From contig NC_080418.1 in assembly GCF_029873635.1 (NCBI RefSeq), forward strand, positions 150,901,748 through 150,965,747: a stretch of 64,000 nucleotides of DNA, given 5' to 3'. This document shows, piece by piece, positions 12,901 through 23,896 of this stretch (positions are counted from its first letter, which is position 1; each line of letters opens with the position of its first letter). Position numbers and translations under genes: made by a program. The stretch is from Malania oleifera. Taxonomy: Eukaryota; Streptophyta; Magnoliopsida; Santalales; Ximeniaceae. The notes under the pieces were generated by a model. The model did no database searches and was not told the DNA's origin. It saw only the letters and a list, made by a program, of their open reading frames with translations.

Positions 12901-14328
12901 CAGCAACACTTGCATGCATGTTAGGGAACTGGAATGCATCTTTCTGGTGACTTTGAAGTATAAGAGAATCTATTATCAAATCACGTCACATGCATTCTCT
13001 CTCTCATAAGAAAATTTTTTGCTCTCAACCGCTGGATTGGAGATCACAAAATGTTTTTGAAATTAGTCGATCTGAAATTTATTCTTAAAAATTGTTATGA
13101 ACTGGCTGCATTACTAACCATATAGCTTGTCACAATATTTGATTTTGATGTTGAAGGAGGCCCTGAACTGAAATTACTCGGATCACTTCCAGTTAAATGA
13201 AAAATTCATAATATTGTTCAAGTTTGCATGAGAGTATCATTACTCAAGAGCATGAATATGTTTATGTTTCCATTTTTCTCAGACACATGTATGCTTATGC
13301 ACCTAAAGGTCGTCCCTGTGCCATAAGGGTCCCCGCTTCGCGAGGGTAAGGGGAGGGTTGTCATGGAGAACGCAGCCTCCTCTTCCCTTCAATTAGTATA
13401 GAGCCTGAGGCATACCCAAAATGCGTTGAAGCATAGTCTAAAATACTAAATTCCTAAAATGCTAAAACTTTACAGCGAGCTCGCACATTATTTCAAAAGA
13501 CACACCTTTAAGCATTCTGTTGGTGCGGATTTTAAGTTAGATCTGACCACAAAATTTTAACTAGATGCTTACATGAAAATGAACGTCTTAATCAGAGTTT
13601 CTCTCTCGTTTGCCTTCTCAAAACACAGGACATGTTTTTTCTGGCAGTATGCTTTAGGACCAGGTTCTGCTGATGCCATCACCTCACCTGAAGAGAAGAA
13701 ATCCTCTTATTGCTCTTTTGTAGTGTTGATGCATGTTTTTAGCTTTTTCATGATCAAAAAAGCAGCTTTTAGTTTTATCTAAAATATATAGCTCTTTAGC
13801 AGTTCTGGACCTTAAATGAGCAGACCAAGGCCTGAAGTAGCTTCAATTCAAGATTAAACCATACTGGACCCTAAATGAGCCATACTGATGAGCTACACTG
13901 CATCTGGAGTTCAATCCAAAGATCGGAGATGAATTTAAGCATGGAATTTGTGTAGTAAACCAGTTCATAAAGCTTCCGCAGCTGAAAATAGTAAACAATC
14001 CATTATTGATATTGTTTAATGGACAATTTTGAGAGAAGCTTGGATGAGACTGATCCTTTATTCTTTTTAAAAATTATGAATTAATAGCTACTGTTTTTTT
14101 GGATTAAGTACAGCTAGAAGCTCCAGTGACCAGAATTTGTGGCCTGGACACTCCCTTTCCCCTTGTTTTTGAACCATTTTACATGCCGACAAAGAACAAG
14201 GTTGGTAGATTTCTAAGCTTTATATGCCATTTTGAATGGGTGTTTCTTATTCCATTTTGAGCCCATCTGCTTATTGATCTCTTTTGATGCAGATCTTGGA
14301 TGCTATAAAATCAACTGTAAATTACTAG
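3961..14328 (+). CDS. BCKDHB (BCDH BETA1/DIN4-like): Branched-chain 2-oxoacid dehydrogenase E1 beta subunit (3' 12 exons)
   Basis: Exons: 3961-4072, 5459-5494, 5567-5626, 5705-5762, 9739-9836, 10278-10367, 10453-10521, 10592-10678, 12306-12401, 12486-12563, 14114-14200, 14293-14328. All introns are GT-AG and the phases agree, giving 301 residues from [12 protein letters not shown] to KSTVNY-stop. The family member in Arabidopsis is about 350 residues, so roughly 50 N-terminal residues, including the mitochondrial transit peptide, lie left of the window. The protein pairs with E1-alpha in a mitochondrial thiamine-diphosphate enzyme that decarboxylates the 2-oxoacids of Leu, Ile and Val. Seen: AEIQFADY with the expected cofactor glutamate (visible residue 56), [14 protein letters not shown] with the active-site histidine region (visible 100-113), a transketolase pyrimidine-binding domain, then the transketolase C-terminal domain from about visible residue 180. 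No coding damage is visible. The introns hold copia elements, a TRIM and a SINE. The gene converges with TBP. Confidence 0.96.
4073..5458 (+). other. BCKDH E1-beta intron, no recognised element
   Basis: This AT-rich intron has no gene. The stretch around 4900-5150 carries phrases such as CCCAACAAATCTCCACC that resemble retroelement leader sequence, but no ends or coding motif support a call. Confidence 0.5.
5853..6220 (-). repeat. Copia LTR (3' LTR in element orientation)
   Basis: This 368-bp terminal repeat matches 9424-9716. It contains short internal repeats of the type CTAACATTAAGCATCCTAAT between about 5990 and 6080, of which the partner LTR has fewer. TG...CA ends. Confidence 0.92.
9424..9716 (-). 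repeat. Copia LTR (5' LTR in element orientation)
   Basis: This 293-bp partner of 5853-6220 is directly next to GCTCTGATACCA, the complement of the initiator-Met primer site. ATACT follows it at 9717-9721. Confidence 0.92.
11980..12271 (+). mobile_element. TRIM (terminal-repeat retrotransposon in miniature)
   Basis: A 292-bp unit has LTRs of 65 bp (11980-12044) and about 73 bp (12199-12271). The initiator-Met primer site TGGTATCAGAGC (12045-12056) follows the first LTR immediately. A purine tract, TGGGGGAG (12191-12198), precedes the second. The flanks ATTGT and ATTAT are a probable 5-bp target duplication with one difference. There is no coding capacity, as is usual for TRIMs. The right end is 34 bp before the BCKDH exon at 12306. 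Confidence 0.88.
12564..14113 (+). other. BCKDH E1-beta intron holding a SINE-like fragment
   Basis: The 1.55-kb intron contains no exon-like sequence. An Au-type SINE fragment lies near 13301-13400. The rest is AT-rich and unremarkable. Confidence 0.55.
13301..13400 (-). mobile_element. Au-type SINE fragment
   Basis: Reversed, the stretch reads GGCTGCGTTCTCC, then CCCTTACCCTCGCG, then CCTTATGGCACAGGG. This is the layout of the 3' half of plant Au-like SINEs (GGCTGCGTA..., GCGGGA..., TGCACCGGG...). No tRNA-like 5' half was found. Confidence 0.5.
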
Positions 14329-15149
14329 CGGACATTTTAGCCGTGGCTATCGTCACATGAATGTAATCTATGGTTGATGGAAAATGTAAAATACCATTGC
14401 TTCTGTTCCATCTCTTTCATTTTATGAGAACAGCTCTAATTTCCTTCTGGTGGAATATTTCTTATTGTTGCCCTATATTAATCCATCTCTCTGCTGAAAA
14501 TAATGGAATTGTGTTTGGAATTGTAAAAAGAGGCTCATTTGTATGTGCACTTGCTTGTTTCTGGAAGTTCGAGTATCCATCTGGCCATTTAACTTAAATA
14601 ATCTGATGGGAAGGTGGCATTTTCATTGTACCAATGTTAATGGCAGTTCGTTTTCCTTTTTCACAATCCAATTCAGGTGTTAGATGAAATATCGTTTACA
14701 TAAACTTGACAACCAAGAATGTACATGGAACTTCATTCAATGTGCCACATTTGGGCAGAAGGACCAAATATGATCCATCAGATGATAAACACGCTATTGC
14801 ATTGTTATCCAAGGACATAATATTAGAATCATTCAACCACAACAAAAGAATAAACCAGTTCAGCCTTAGTCAATTCGAAAAAGTGCCACAGGATGATAAC
14901 CAACAGTGGAAAGTTCTCTTCTAGCTTCTTTATTTTATTCTCATCAACAACACTATCCTCTTGAGGGGGAAAGGGAAGAGAAAATGACACGAAATGGAAC
15001 CCAAGTCTTCATTTTAATTTATCTTAAAAGAAAGGATCCACAATGCCTTTTACCTATTCACAGATAAATCCACAGATTTAAACAGTCACAACACACACTA
15101 TTCCAAAGATTGCCTTCATGCCTCATGTCTGGTGCCCTTTCCATAAAAA
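14329..15149. other. Convergent 3' ends of BCKDH E1-beta and TBP
   Basis: About 0.8 kb separates the two stop codons and must hold both 3' untranslated regions. No open frame with recognisable content was seen. The last TBP exon (stop-codon base at 15150) extends leftwards into this stretch. Confidence 0.6.
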
Positions 15150-18100
15150 TCTGCAACAGATGGATGCAAGAAGATGAGCTCACACACTCCACATTATTAA
15201 AAAAATAAAATAAAAAAAGTGGAATATTCATCAAAACCACAAGTAAATCACTCCAAACTGGTACGGGGGTATACCCATTGCAAAGACAGGAAAAATTGAG
15301 TGAGCGAAGAGTCAAAACCAACTAATCAAAAGTCAGGAATTTTGAATAATTAAATTAACTACTCAATTGCATCCATGCATCTGAATGAAAGTGTATCCAA
15401 TGCAACACATTCAAGGAAAGAGCCATACCATTGCTGGTTTTTCCTGAACTCAGTAAGAACCGGGTATATGTTCTCAAATGCTGTATAGGTCTCATCTCGA
15501 ACCTGAAAAATGAATAGGCAACAATACCAACTAGGAGAATATCACAAAAACCAAACAAGACAGAACAAAAGCAATGGGAAGTCATGTCATCACCTTAGCT
15601 CCAGTAAGAACAATTTTTCCTGACACAAAGATTAGCAGCACAATCTTTGGTTGTTTCATTCGATAAATCAACCCTGGAAAGAGTTCTGGTTCATACTGAA
15701 CAACAAAACACAAATCATATTACAAGGAGATCCATGGTTCACACTATCAAGTTCCAACATTAAGAGTACCACAGATATTGTGAATAATTCCAAAATATGT
15801 AGAAAATTTTCAGAATTATTCCAAAAAATTTGACATCAGGCACATCCTGTTCTCTTCCTACCAGTCGAATTAGTCTTTCTTCTGTAAATTGTTCCCAAAA
15901 TTGTGGCTCAAATCTAAATACTAGACTAGTTTCTAGAATACCACCTAATATAGCATGATATAATTCCCAATTTCAAAGGGAAAAGTAACTACAACAGTGG
16001 AAGTCTTTTGCCCTAAACAAAGGCTTGAGTTGATAGCCCAAACTACAGCTGTGGCTTTCTTCCTTTCTTTTGGGGTGGTAAATTACATTTTACCTCCCTT
16101 GGGACCTCCCCAAGGTTTGAAATATTACAACATCCTTTGAAATTCGCTGCTATTAGCACTAATTACAATTACTAGTCATTACCCATCAGTGTGGACCATC
16201 AATTATCAAGTCAAAAATGGTTTGATGCAGTAACATAGATGCTTACTCTCTGTTTTTCCCCCCTTCAACTTTTTTTTTACATAAACAATAACTAGTTTAT
16301 TCAGTGACTCCAGTAAAACCAAATCAAATCAAAAAATAAGAAAATGAAAATGAAGAATAAAATAATATTCAAGCAAGGATAGAACACTGCAAGAAAAAAC
16401 CAACATTGTTTTTTGTCCTACCTCCATTCCCCTTTCCTTTTCTAATGGCATCCAATCTCAGGGACTCCATTTTGTTGTGGAGAGTGAGCACAAAATGACA
16501 AAAGATTTATGGAGTATACCTGAGTTGGCCATGTGGAAATGAATTGGTGCTGAATTATTTTTTAGCATTTTCATTCCAAAGAATGCAAACAGGTAGATTA
16601 TACAGACTCTTAATCTCAGAACAAAATGCAAATATATTGGATAACTCAGAATGATCTTACATTATATACAGCGAATTCATCCTTAAAAAATCATCAACAA
16701 AGGTTAAAAAGAAAAACCGGGGGGGGGGGGGGGGGGGGGGGGGGAGGGAGGAGAGAACAAAAACCTAACTTAGAAAAAATAAAAATGGGAACCATCTGAA
16801 TGAACACACAGAAAATGATTTACAGATAATTTATTGACTTGAGAAGAAAAGGGTACACAAAAATGCTTCCCAAACAAACAAGACCCACACTCTAGGTTAG
16901 ACACGAACTCAAACTAGGAACCGGTTGCCTCAATTTGAAGATGTGGAAATGTAGTGGAACAATCATAGGAATATGACAGCAAATTGAAGTGCGACACCTC
17001 CAAATTCATGTCCTCCACCAATCATCCTTCTTATCTTTAAGTCCTAAAAGAACAATAGAATCAGGATAAAAGATATTTAAAAAATTTAAGGATTTCGTGG
17101 GACATAAGGATAAAATGCAAGTTAGGAATATAGGAAAAAGAGCAAAAGGAAACAATAGAAAAAGGTTGTACTATCTCTGCGCCAAGAACAGCCATACTAT
17201 ATCCATTAGCTCATAAAATCTTGTGTTGCATCAAACAATATCCGCAATGGATGATAATGATCTTGCCCCTTATTCTTCACTAAGCACAGGTCTGTCCTAT
17301 CCTATCATCTCTTGTCCTGTCCAATGAAATCCTATCCCAGGAACCAAATGCACCCTTAACAACCCAGCTACAAGCACTCAAATAGACACCATCACCATCA
17401 CCTTTCCAGAGCCCCCAAATTACAGCCAAATTAATCATGTTCTCTAATAAATAAACTCACGACATATAATCTCAAGGCCAAAAGGAAGGATATAAAAGCC
17501 TTGTGGTGTTGCACTATTAGGGCTGTTATTTAATGTGTTTGGTTGGAGAGAAATGCCAGAATTTCAAAGGGGTGGCCACAGCTAATAATTTGGTTTGTAC
17601 AGTGGTTTATCTTGCGCCTTTGTGGGTATTGGCTAACAGCTGTTCTCTTCATGTTTCTCTGGGAGACCTGCAGTGGGACTGGTTGGCTCTACTTCATTGA
17701 CTTGGCTTTCAGATTATGATGATCTCCTGATGCAATTTTTTGTTATTGTTGTAGAGGGAGAATTCCTTATGCTCCCGGTTTTCCTTTCTTTTCCATTCTT
17801 TTCTTTCGTTGCACATTCTTATCTCTTCTAATAAACTTATTTGTTTATCAAAAAAACTCAAGGCCAAATGGGCTACAATTCTGAATGTAGGATCCTCCTT
17901 TCCATTGGTTGTTTGGTGGGGCAATACAATCAATCAGAGCAAGTAATCCAACGTGAGCAAGAACTCCAATCTTGTTCTTGACAACAACCACTGCCTGTAT
18001 ACTTGGCAATGATTGCTGCCATTGAAACCTTTTTTAGTGAAAATCAAGTCCTTCAACAAGCAAAGGAATTACCATGAGGTAGGTGGGTTTGTAGTCCAAT

Positions 18101-21100
18101 GGAGTTCTGCAGACTCTAGCACCAGTCTTACAGTGGGTCTGCCATGGTGTGTCACTGGGGAGAATAGGCCAAGAGTGGCTGAGATGGAAGGCATTTTATA
18201 TTGAGAAGAAGCAGAAGCAGCAGGAGTAAGCAAATAAAAAAGAACAAGATGAAAGGAAATATATAATGTTGTCTTTCTGTTAAAGGTATAAATATCCAAG
18301 CTCCTGTGCAGTTTAAATCAGTTAGTTGCTGTCACTGACAAGGTTCCCACAATATCACCAAACCTTTGGAGATGGCAGTGTAATTTACCCTTTTTTGAGA
18401 TCAACTACAGGTCTGATATTTAACTAGGAGATAAACAAACTACAATAAAGTAAACACAGTTCTACAATTACTTACACTTGAAAAGGCGCCATGAGAATAT
18501 GCAAGACCTTCAAGCCTAATTGGAAATTTTACATCACAGGAGCCAACTATGTTCTGAATCTTGAAATCCTGAAGCCAACAACACATCAGCATGGACATAT
18601 TACAGTAACACTTTATAATGTTGAAATAAAGCTTAAACCAAACCTACAACTCATACCTTAAACTTGGCTGGAAATCCAAGCTTTTGAATAATTCGAGCAT
18701 ACTGAAACAAAAGTGACATTAAAAAATTAAAAAGGTTCTTATAACTCAAAAGAAATTGTCAATGCACAACCAAAATCCACTTCATTGCTCCTCATCCTTT
18801 TCTAATAATAAAAAATCAGGATAACCATACAAGCTCCATGCAATTCAAAAGGCATTAAATACCTTACGTGCAGCCAATTTTGACTGTTGTTCACTCTTGG
18901 CGCCAGTGCAAACCTGGTAAAATAGTTTTTTTTTTTTTAAGTTAGCATTATCAGAATAATGAGTCATTCTGTCCTCAGTGGACCAAATAATGCATTAAAA
19001 CACATAACAGCATTGAGATGAGAAACAGAAATGCCAAATAAAAGCTTTGAACAGAAAGGTGGACAGATTATGCAAACAAGGATTAAATTGGATTAAAGAT
19101 AGTTTTGAATGTTTAAGGGGTGAGAGCCTATTTGACTCAAATCAAAGAAGTCTTCAACAGAAAAATAAATGAGGCAGCACTCAATTCAAGGAAATACAAA
19201 CCCCCCCCCCCCCTCAAAACCGAAAAAAAAAAATCTGTATCACACCAACGGATTCTCAGTAGGTACGTGATCTGAATGGCTTGGGGTCGCAATCCAAATC
19301 ATGGAAACCAAATCTACTTAACATCCCAACAAAATTATAGATGAAAAGAATAAAATGAAAGTGATAAACTTGATCCTATTTCTTGCTTTTGCATGGAAGC
19401 CCACAAGATCAAACTAGAACGAGGATGAGGGAAGTGAGCTTTGGGAGTTCTAGAAGAATGATTCACTGCATTTGTACCCTCGGAGTGAGAGTCTTCACTT
19501 TCTCTGTGATTTGCATGTAACATCCAATTATGAAGTCCTTAAGAGTTGTCGTTGCCACAAGAAAATTGAAGAACATGTCTTAGAAAGAAAGGATTGGGAT
19601 TTGTTAGGATTCTTAGGAAAGAGGAAGGGACGAAGGGAGAAAATGAGAAAACAACTTCCCCCTTTAACATCAAAATTGGAATGGCATTCACTTCTCCCAA
19701 CGATACAATAATTGATATAGAAACATAAAAGTTGGCACTCATCATCTGATGTAGTATGAGAAGCGGGTTTCTATATGGATCATTTTGACCAAAAAGGATA
19801 TGTAAAAGGACTTTGGGCAAACCCAGGAAGGGAGCCCAAAGCTCACACACAACCAAAGAACAGCAAATACCACTCAACCTGGGGAGTTGAGTTGATAAAT
19901 AGTGTGTGAAAGCCATGTAGGAGGCGGTTATTGTTGAATTTGAACTGAGAAGTGAATGTGAGTTCTCTGCTAATTGTATCTCTGTCCTCTCTTTCTTCTT
20001 CCCCTCCCCTTCTCTCCTCCATTTCTTCCAGTGTCTCTCTTGGCAGCAGATATTTGATGCTATCCTGCATCATCATGTTAAGCAGGCCCTCTATGTTAAC
20101 CCAGTGATGTAGGACAAGAAGCAAGACCTTGGGAGGATCCTTGCTGGAGAATAATTAAGAAGAGTAGGGTTTAGGAATTGTGAGGTTTAGTAGTTTATTA
20201 TTTGTGTTTAGCATTAATTAGTATAGGATTATGTGTATTTGGAGGTATGTTTGTAATGTAATGTAATTTTAGGGGTTTATGTGTAATTTATGTAAAGAGG
20301 CTTTCTTATAAATAGTGTGTGAAAGCCATGATGCAGGCAGTTCTTGATGAATTTGAATTGAAGTGAACATGAAATTTCCCCCCTGGCATCTCCTCTCTCC
20401 TCCCTTCCCCTTCCTTCTCTTCTAATTTCTCCATGGCAGCAGAACCTTGATGCTGCTTCTGCATCTCAAGGTTCTGCAGCCATGGAGAAATTAGAAGAGA
20501 GGGAGGAAGGGGCAGGGAGGAGAGAGGAGAATCAGGAGATACTAGTGGGTAACTCACATTCAATTAACAATTCAAATTCATCAACAACTGCCTACATCAT
20601 GGTTTTCACACACTATTTATATGAAAGCCTCTTTACATAAATTACACATAAAACCCTAAAACTACATTACATTACAAACATACCTCTACTTTACACAAAT
20701 ATCACAAACAACCCCTAAATACACATAATCCTATACTAATAAATACTAAACACACATAATAAACTACTAGCTTAACATTACAATTCCTTAACCCTACTCT
20801 TAATTATTCTCCAGCAAGGATCCTCCCAAGGGTCTTGCTTCGTGTCCTACATCACCCAGCCACAAGAATGCCACCCTATTAAAAGGGTGCAATGGCACCC
20901 TTGACCAATGGACATCAGTATGCTCACCATCTTGCCAATATGATAGACAAAAATCTGCCAGTATTGCAAATACTTACAAGCAAGGAGTTGGCAAAAACTT
21001 TCTAAGCAACCATAACTCCCCTACTTTACACAAGCTTATAAACCAATTTAATATCAATAAACTTAGTTGAAGACAATTTGTTGAAAATATCTTCATAAGA

Positions 21101-22070
21101 CAAATTAATTGAGCAAGTAATATAAATAAAAGAAATGGAGCATGAAAAATCAAAAGAAAATTGAACACAAATGCCAATAAAACAAATAATCATTTATATA
21201 GAACTTCAGCAGTTATCAATCAGAACATATAAAGATGCTATCCAGGAACTCACCATCTTTCCAGAAGCAAAGATTAAAGCTGTAGTTTTCGGTTCCCTTA
21301 TCCTCATAATTACAGCTGCAAAACGCTGAAGGAAGAATGTGGAGCGTGAACACCGAAACAAATATTGCTGATTGCAATGAAATAGGAAATACAATTATCT
21401 TATGGGGAACAAGCTTTAACGTCTAAGTCATCTCAGAATCCAAGCTTCCATAATTAAAGCCCTAAAAGCAACTTGATCAATCAAATCTTATTAAAAAGTT
21501 GAATGGTTCAACCAAATCTCGTACAAAAGAGCAGGGCTTCTTCCAATACATTCAAGAGGCACTCAAAGATGTACTAAAAAAATCAAACTTCTAAAGCTCA
21601 ACAACATCTGATTAGAATCTCTAACAAGCAAACAAAAATGGGATCCAAATTCATACTCCTATCATGAGTTGATAATATATAATTACAATTCTTAAAATAA
21701 ATCAAGAAAACACTAAACAATGCTGACAGAAAAATATAATAAAAAGCATATTATACCTTTGGATTGTATTCTGCATTTCGGGCTTGCAGCGCGATGGTCT
21801 TAAGATCCAACTTGCAGTCCAAGTTGACTGTTGACACAATGTTCCTAGAAATACATAATAGCATAATTAATTAAACCAGTGACACAATCCACATCTTCAG
21901 TGATACGGCAACCATATCAGTCAACACTGAGCTCAAAACATGAAACTAACTGTTATTATCTGTTTGAAAGGAACGGGGGAATAGGGAACTTACTGAAGAG
22001 TAGGGACAATGCCAGATGGGTGCTTGGAAATATCTACCGGTTGGCTGCCTTCCAAGACTTGATCCGCCAT
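15150..22070 (-). CDS. TBP (TBP1/TBP2-like): TATA-box-binding protein (TBP), complete
   Basis: Exons in transcript order: 22070-21994, 21844-21757, 21325-21254, 18913-18863, 18701-18657, 18568-18476, 15695-15594, 15502-15429, then one base at 15150. They sum to 603 nt, 200 residues plus stop, exactly the usual plant TBP length. The start [20 protein letters not shown] is the conserved plant N-terminus. The two saddle repeats cover about residues 20-100 and 110-191. The four DNA-kinking phenylalanines are present at 57, 74, 148 and 165. TBP nucleates TFIID and also serves Pol I and Pol III. The last coding exon ends ...RKNQQ then TG; the next acceptor, TTGCAG followed by A, completes TGA. Reading past that donor would add [12 protein letters not shown]..., foreign to the family. 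The long introns carry a fold-back repeat and a G-tract. Confidence 0.97.
15696..18475 (-). other. TBP intron with poly-G tract
   Basis: This 2.8-kb intron separates the exons for residues 112-142 and 143-176. It has a G homopolymer at 16719-16744 and no recognisable gene or element. The open frame at 17709-17933 and similar ones have no family features. Confidence 0.6.
16719..16744 (+). repeat. Poly-G tract, 26 G
   Basis: A run of 26 consecutive G on the plus strand is C on the transcribed TBP sense strand. It is unusual in an AT-rich intron. Homopolymer length is also prone to sequencing error. Confidence 0.9.
19870..20104 (+). repeat. Older copy of the LTR-like repeat arm
   Basis: It shares AATAGTGTGTGAAAGCCATG, the following GAATTTGAA...GTGAA block and the pyrimidine-rich stretch with 20305-20470 and 30290-30420. 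It is more diverged than the arms of the adjoining palindrome. Confidence 0.6.
20105..20854. repeat. Palindromic LTR-like fold-back element
   Basis: Two arms of about 370 bp face each other. The left arm starts TGATGTAGGACAAGAAGCA and the right arm ends with its near complement, TGCTTCGTGTCCTACATCA. Each arm has the same TATAAATAGTGTGTGAAAG-type box, and they meet in a short purine/pyrimidine centre near 20450-20480. CCCAG flanks both ends (20100-20104 and 20855-20859). TG...CA ends and a 5-bp duplication are LTR-integrase habits. Two identical outer ends in inverted order are not. Confidence 0.8.
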
Positions 22071-22710
22071 ACTACGTTCTCTTTCCTCGAATCTTCAAAG
22101 GGTTCTTTCTGTCTTCAATATGCGGTAAAAATTTGTAATCAATACCAAAGCCTTCTTATTCATTGAAAATATATATTGTTTGAAATCTTGCAGCGTTACG
22201 TAACGCAGCAATAAATGATAGATAAGGAGAGATCTCCAAAACAGCAATTTTAATGAGATTAAAAAAAAAAAATCAATTTTTTTTTTTTCTGAAAAAAATA
22301 AAACAAAAGGTAGTTACTTTGGAAAGAATAAAAGAACGAAAATAAAAATGAAATAAAATCAGAAATCAGCCTGATTTAAAAGCTTCGAAAAAAGAAAACA
22401 TGAAGAAACGCAGGCAACGGGCATTAACACATTAAAAGAGATTCGATTCAATCAACATGAAGTAAAGAAATTTGAGACAATAAGCATAGGGATTAGGGAA
22501 ACGAAAACAGGGTTCGATTGATTGACCGATCCGTGAGGGGATCAAGAAAAAGAGAAAGGACGAAACGAAAACATGCGAGAGAAGAAGATCGGACCTTCAT
22601 GTGGGAGAAATATAGGATTCGGGAGTCGTTGAAGAGCGATCTAGAAGGTGGAAGATCTGCAAAACTGAACTGCGAGCGGGTTTCAGAGAGCTGAGATTTT
22701 GAAAGAGAGG

Positions 22711-22720
22711 TTTTATATAT
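22711..22720 (-). promoter_or_regulatory. Candidate TATA box of the TBP gene
   Basis: ATATATAAAA on the minus strand is followed by a CT-rich leader (CCTCTCTTTC). Start of transcription would fall near 22685, giving an untranslated leader of about 600 nt that probably includes an intron, since a leader intron is common in plant TBP genes. Position and context are seen; use is inferred. Confidence 0.55.
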
Positions 22721-23594
22721 GGGGAGTATGGAGCGAGAGGATTGGGATTTGAAAGCAGAGGCTTTTATACATATGAGAATTGGGAAGAGAGGAGAGATGG
22801 ATTGAGCGTTGGGTGTTTCTTGGGGAGAGAGAAGTATGAGAGTTCTGGGAGAGCAGGTCTCTTCATAACGAGGGCCTTGCTTTTCTATCTTCCCAAAATG
22901 ACCTCCCCTGTAAGAGCCTACAGTCAAAGTCAACTGGGCATAATTGTAATTCGACATTTCCAGTGGAGAATTTGCACTTCTCCGCACCGCCTTCTAAAGG
23001 ACCTTTATGAACGCCCAGTTGGATTCTGCCGCGTGTTTGAATTGTGAAAGTACGGATCGTGACATAAATTTTACAATTCTAAAAAAAAAAAATTATTAAA
23101 TATTATAGGAATGTTAAATGTTAAATGTTAAATATTAAATATTAAATTCAATTCTAATTTTGTGGACCGGTTATAAATTGAAGTTGAACTGATTATTGAA
23201 TATAAATTCAATTCAATACCATAATTGCATAACCTACACAACTATCTTGATACTGATTTAAGCATTGGATAAGGTTTTAAGTGATCTTTAAATTCTATTT
23301 TTTTTTACTTGTAAGTGATCGTCACATTTATAGACATAAAGATTGGGTTTCATTTTTGGCATCAATAGCCATAATTACCAAAGTGAAAAAAAAAAATTAT
23401 TCTTTAAAATAAAAAAAAAAAGATATTTTGGGGTGAAAACTTTGCAACTAAATAGCAACCGAGACAAAAAGAAGGGAAAAAATGTGTCTTGCAACTTGTG
23501 TAAATCTATTCTAGGTTATATATAAAAGTATGAATAATATAAATCATTTTGTGGGTAAAAAATATCCTAAACCTTTTTAAAGTAAGCCTAAAAA

Positions 23595-23896
23595 TGTTAA
23601 AAGTTGATATACATTGTTGGTCCACAACCTAATAGGTTAACCTTTTCGGTAAAGTGATAATTTAACATGGTATCAGACTTGGGTTATCAGGAGGTCTTGG
23701 GTTTTAGTCTTGTTGTCCGCAATTAAAAAAAAAATATTACATTCCTTATTATGGTTGCATTTCTTATTATGGGTGTTATTTATTATATGTTTATCTCTCC
23801 ACATGCTATCGGGCTACACGTGCGGAGGAGTGTTAAAACTTGATCTACATTGTTAGCCCACAACCTAAAACTTTTAGGTAAAGTGGTAATCAAACA
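23595..23896 (+). mobile_element. TRIM element, second copy
   Basis: A 302-bp unit of the same family as 11980-12271. LTRs 23595-23667 and 23831-23896, primer site TGGTATCAGAC from 23668, purine tract GCGGAGGAG just before 23831. AAAAA on each side (23590-23594, 23897-23901) fits a 5-bp target duplication, though it is a low-complexity sequence. No coding capacity. Confidence 0.85.

Larger units (their letters stand above)
18914..21253 (-). other. TBP intron carrying repeat copies
   Basis: This 2.3-kb intron separates the exons ending in residue 79 and starting with residue 80. It contains an old single-arm copy of a repeat (about 19870-20104) and, inserted at that copy, the palindromic element 20105-20854. 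A C-tract lies at 19201-19213. Confidence 0.6.

Noticed and set aside
15355-15428. Read-through tail of the TBP exon after QQ
   Set aside because: The extra residues are unlike any TBP. The GTATGG donor and the TTGCAG acceptor, which gives TGA, restore the usual 200-residue length.
19539-20124. 125- and 93-residue minus-strand frames left of the palindrome
   Set aside because: They lie in a TBP intron across the repeat arm. Composition follows the CT-rich block and no family is visible.
22493-22987. 164-residue open frame on the minus strand over the TBP upstream region
   Set aside because: It covers the candidate TATA box and leader of TBP, has no recognisable family motif and an Arg/Ser/Leu composition typical of chance frames in CT-rich leaders.
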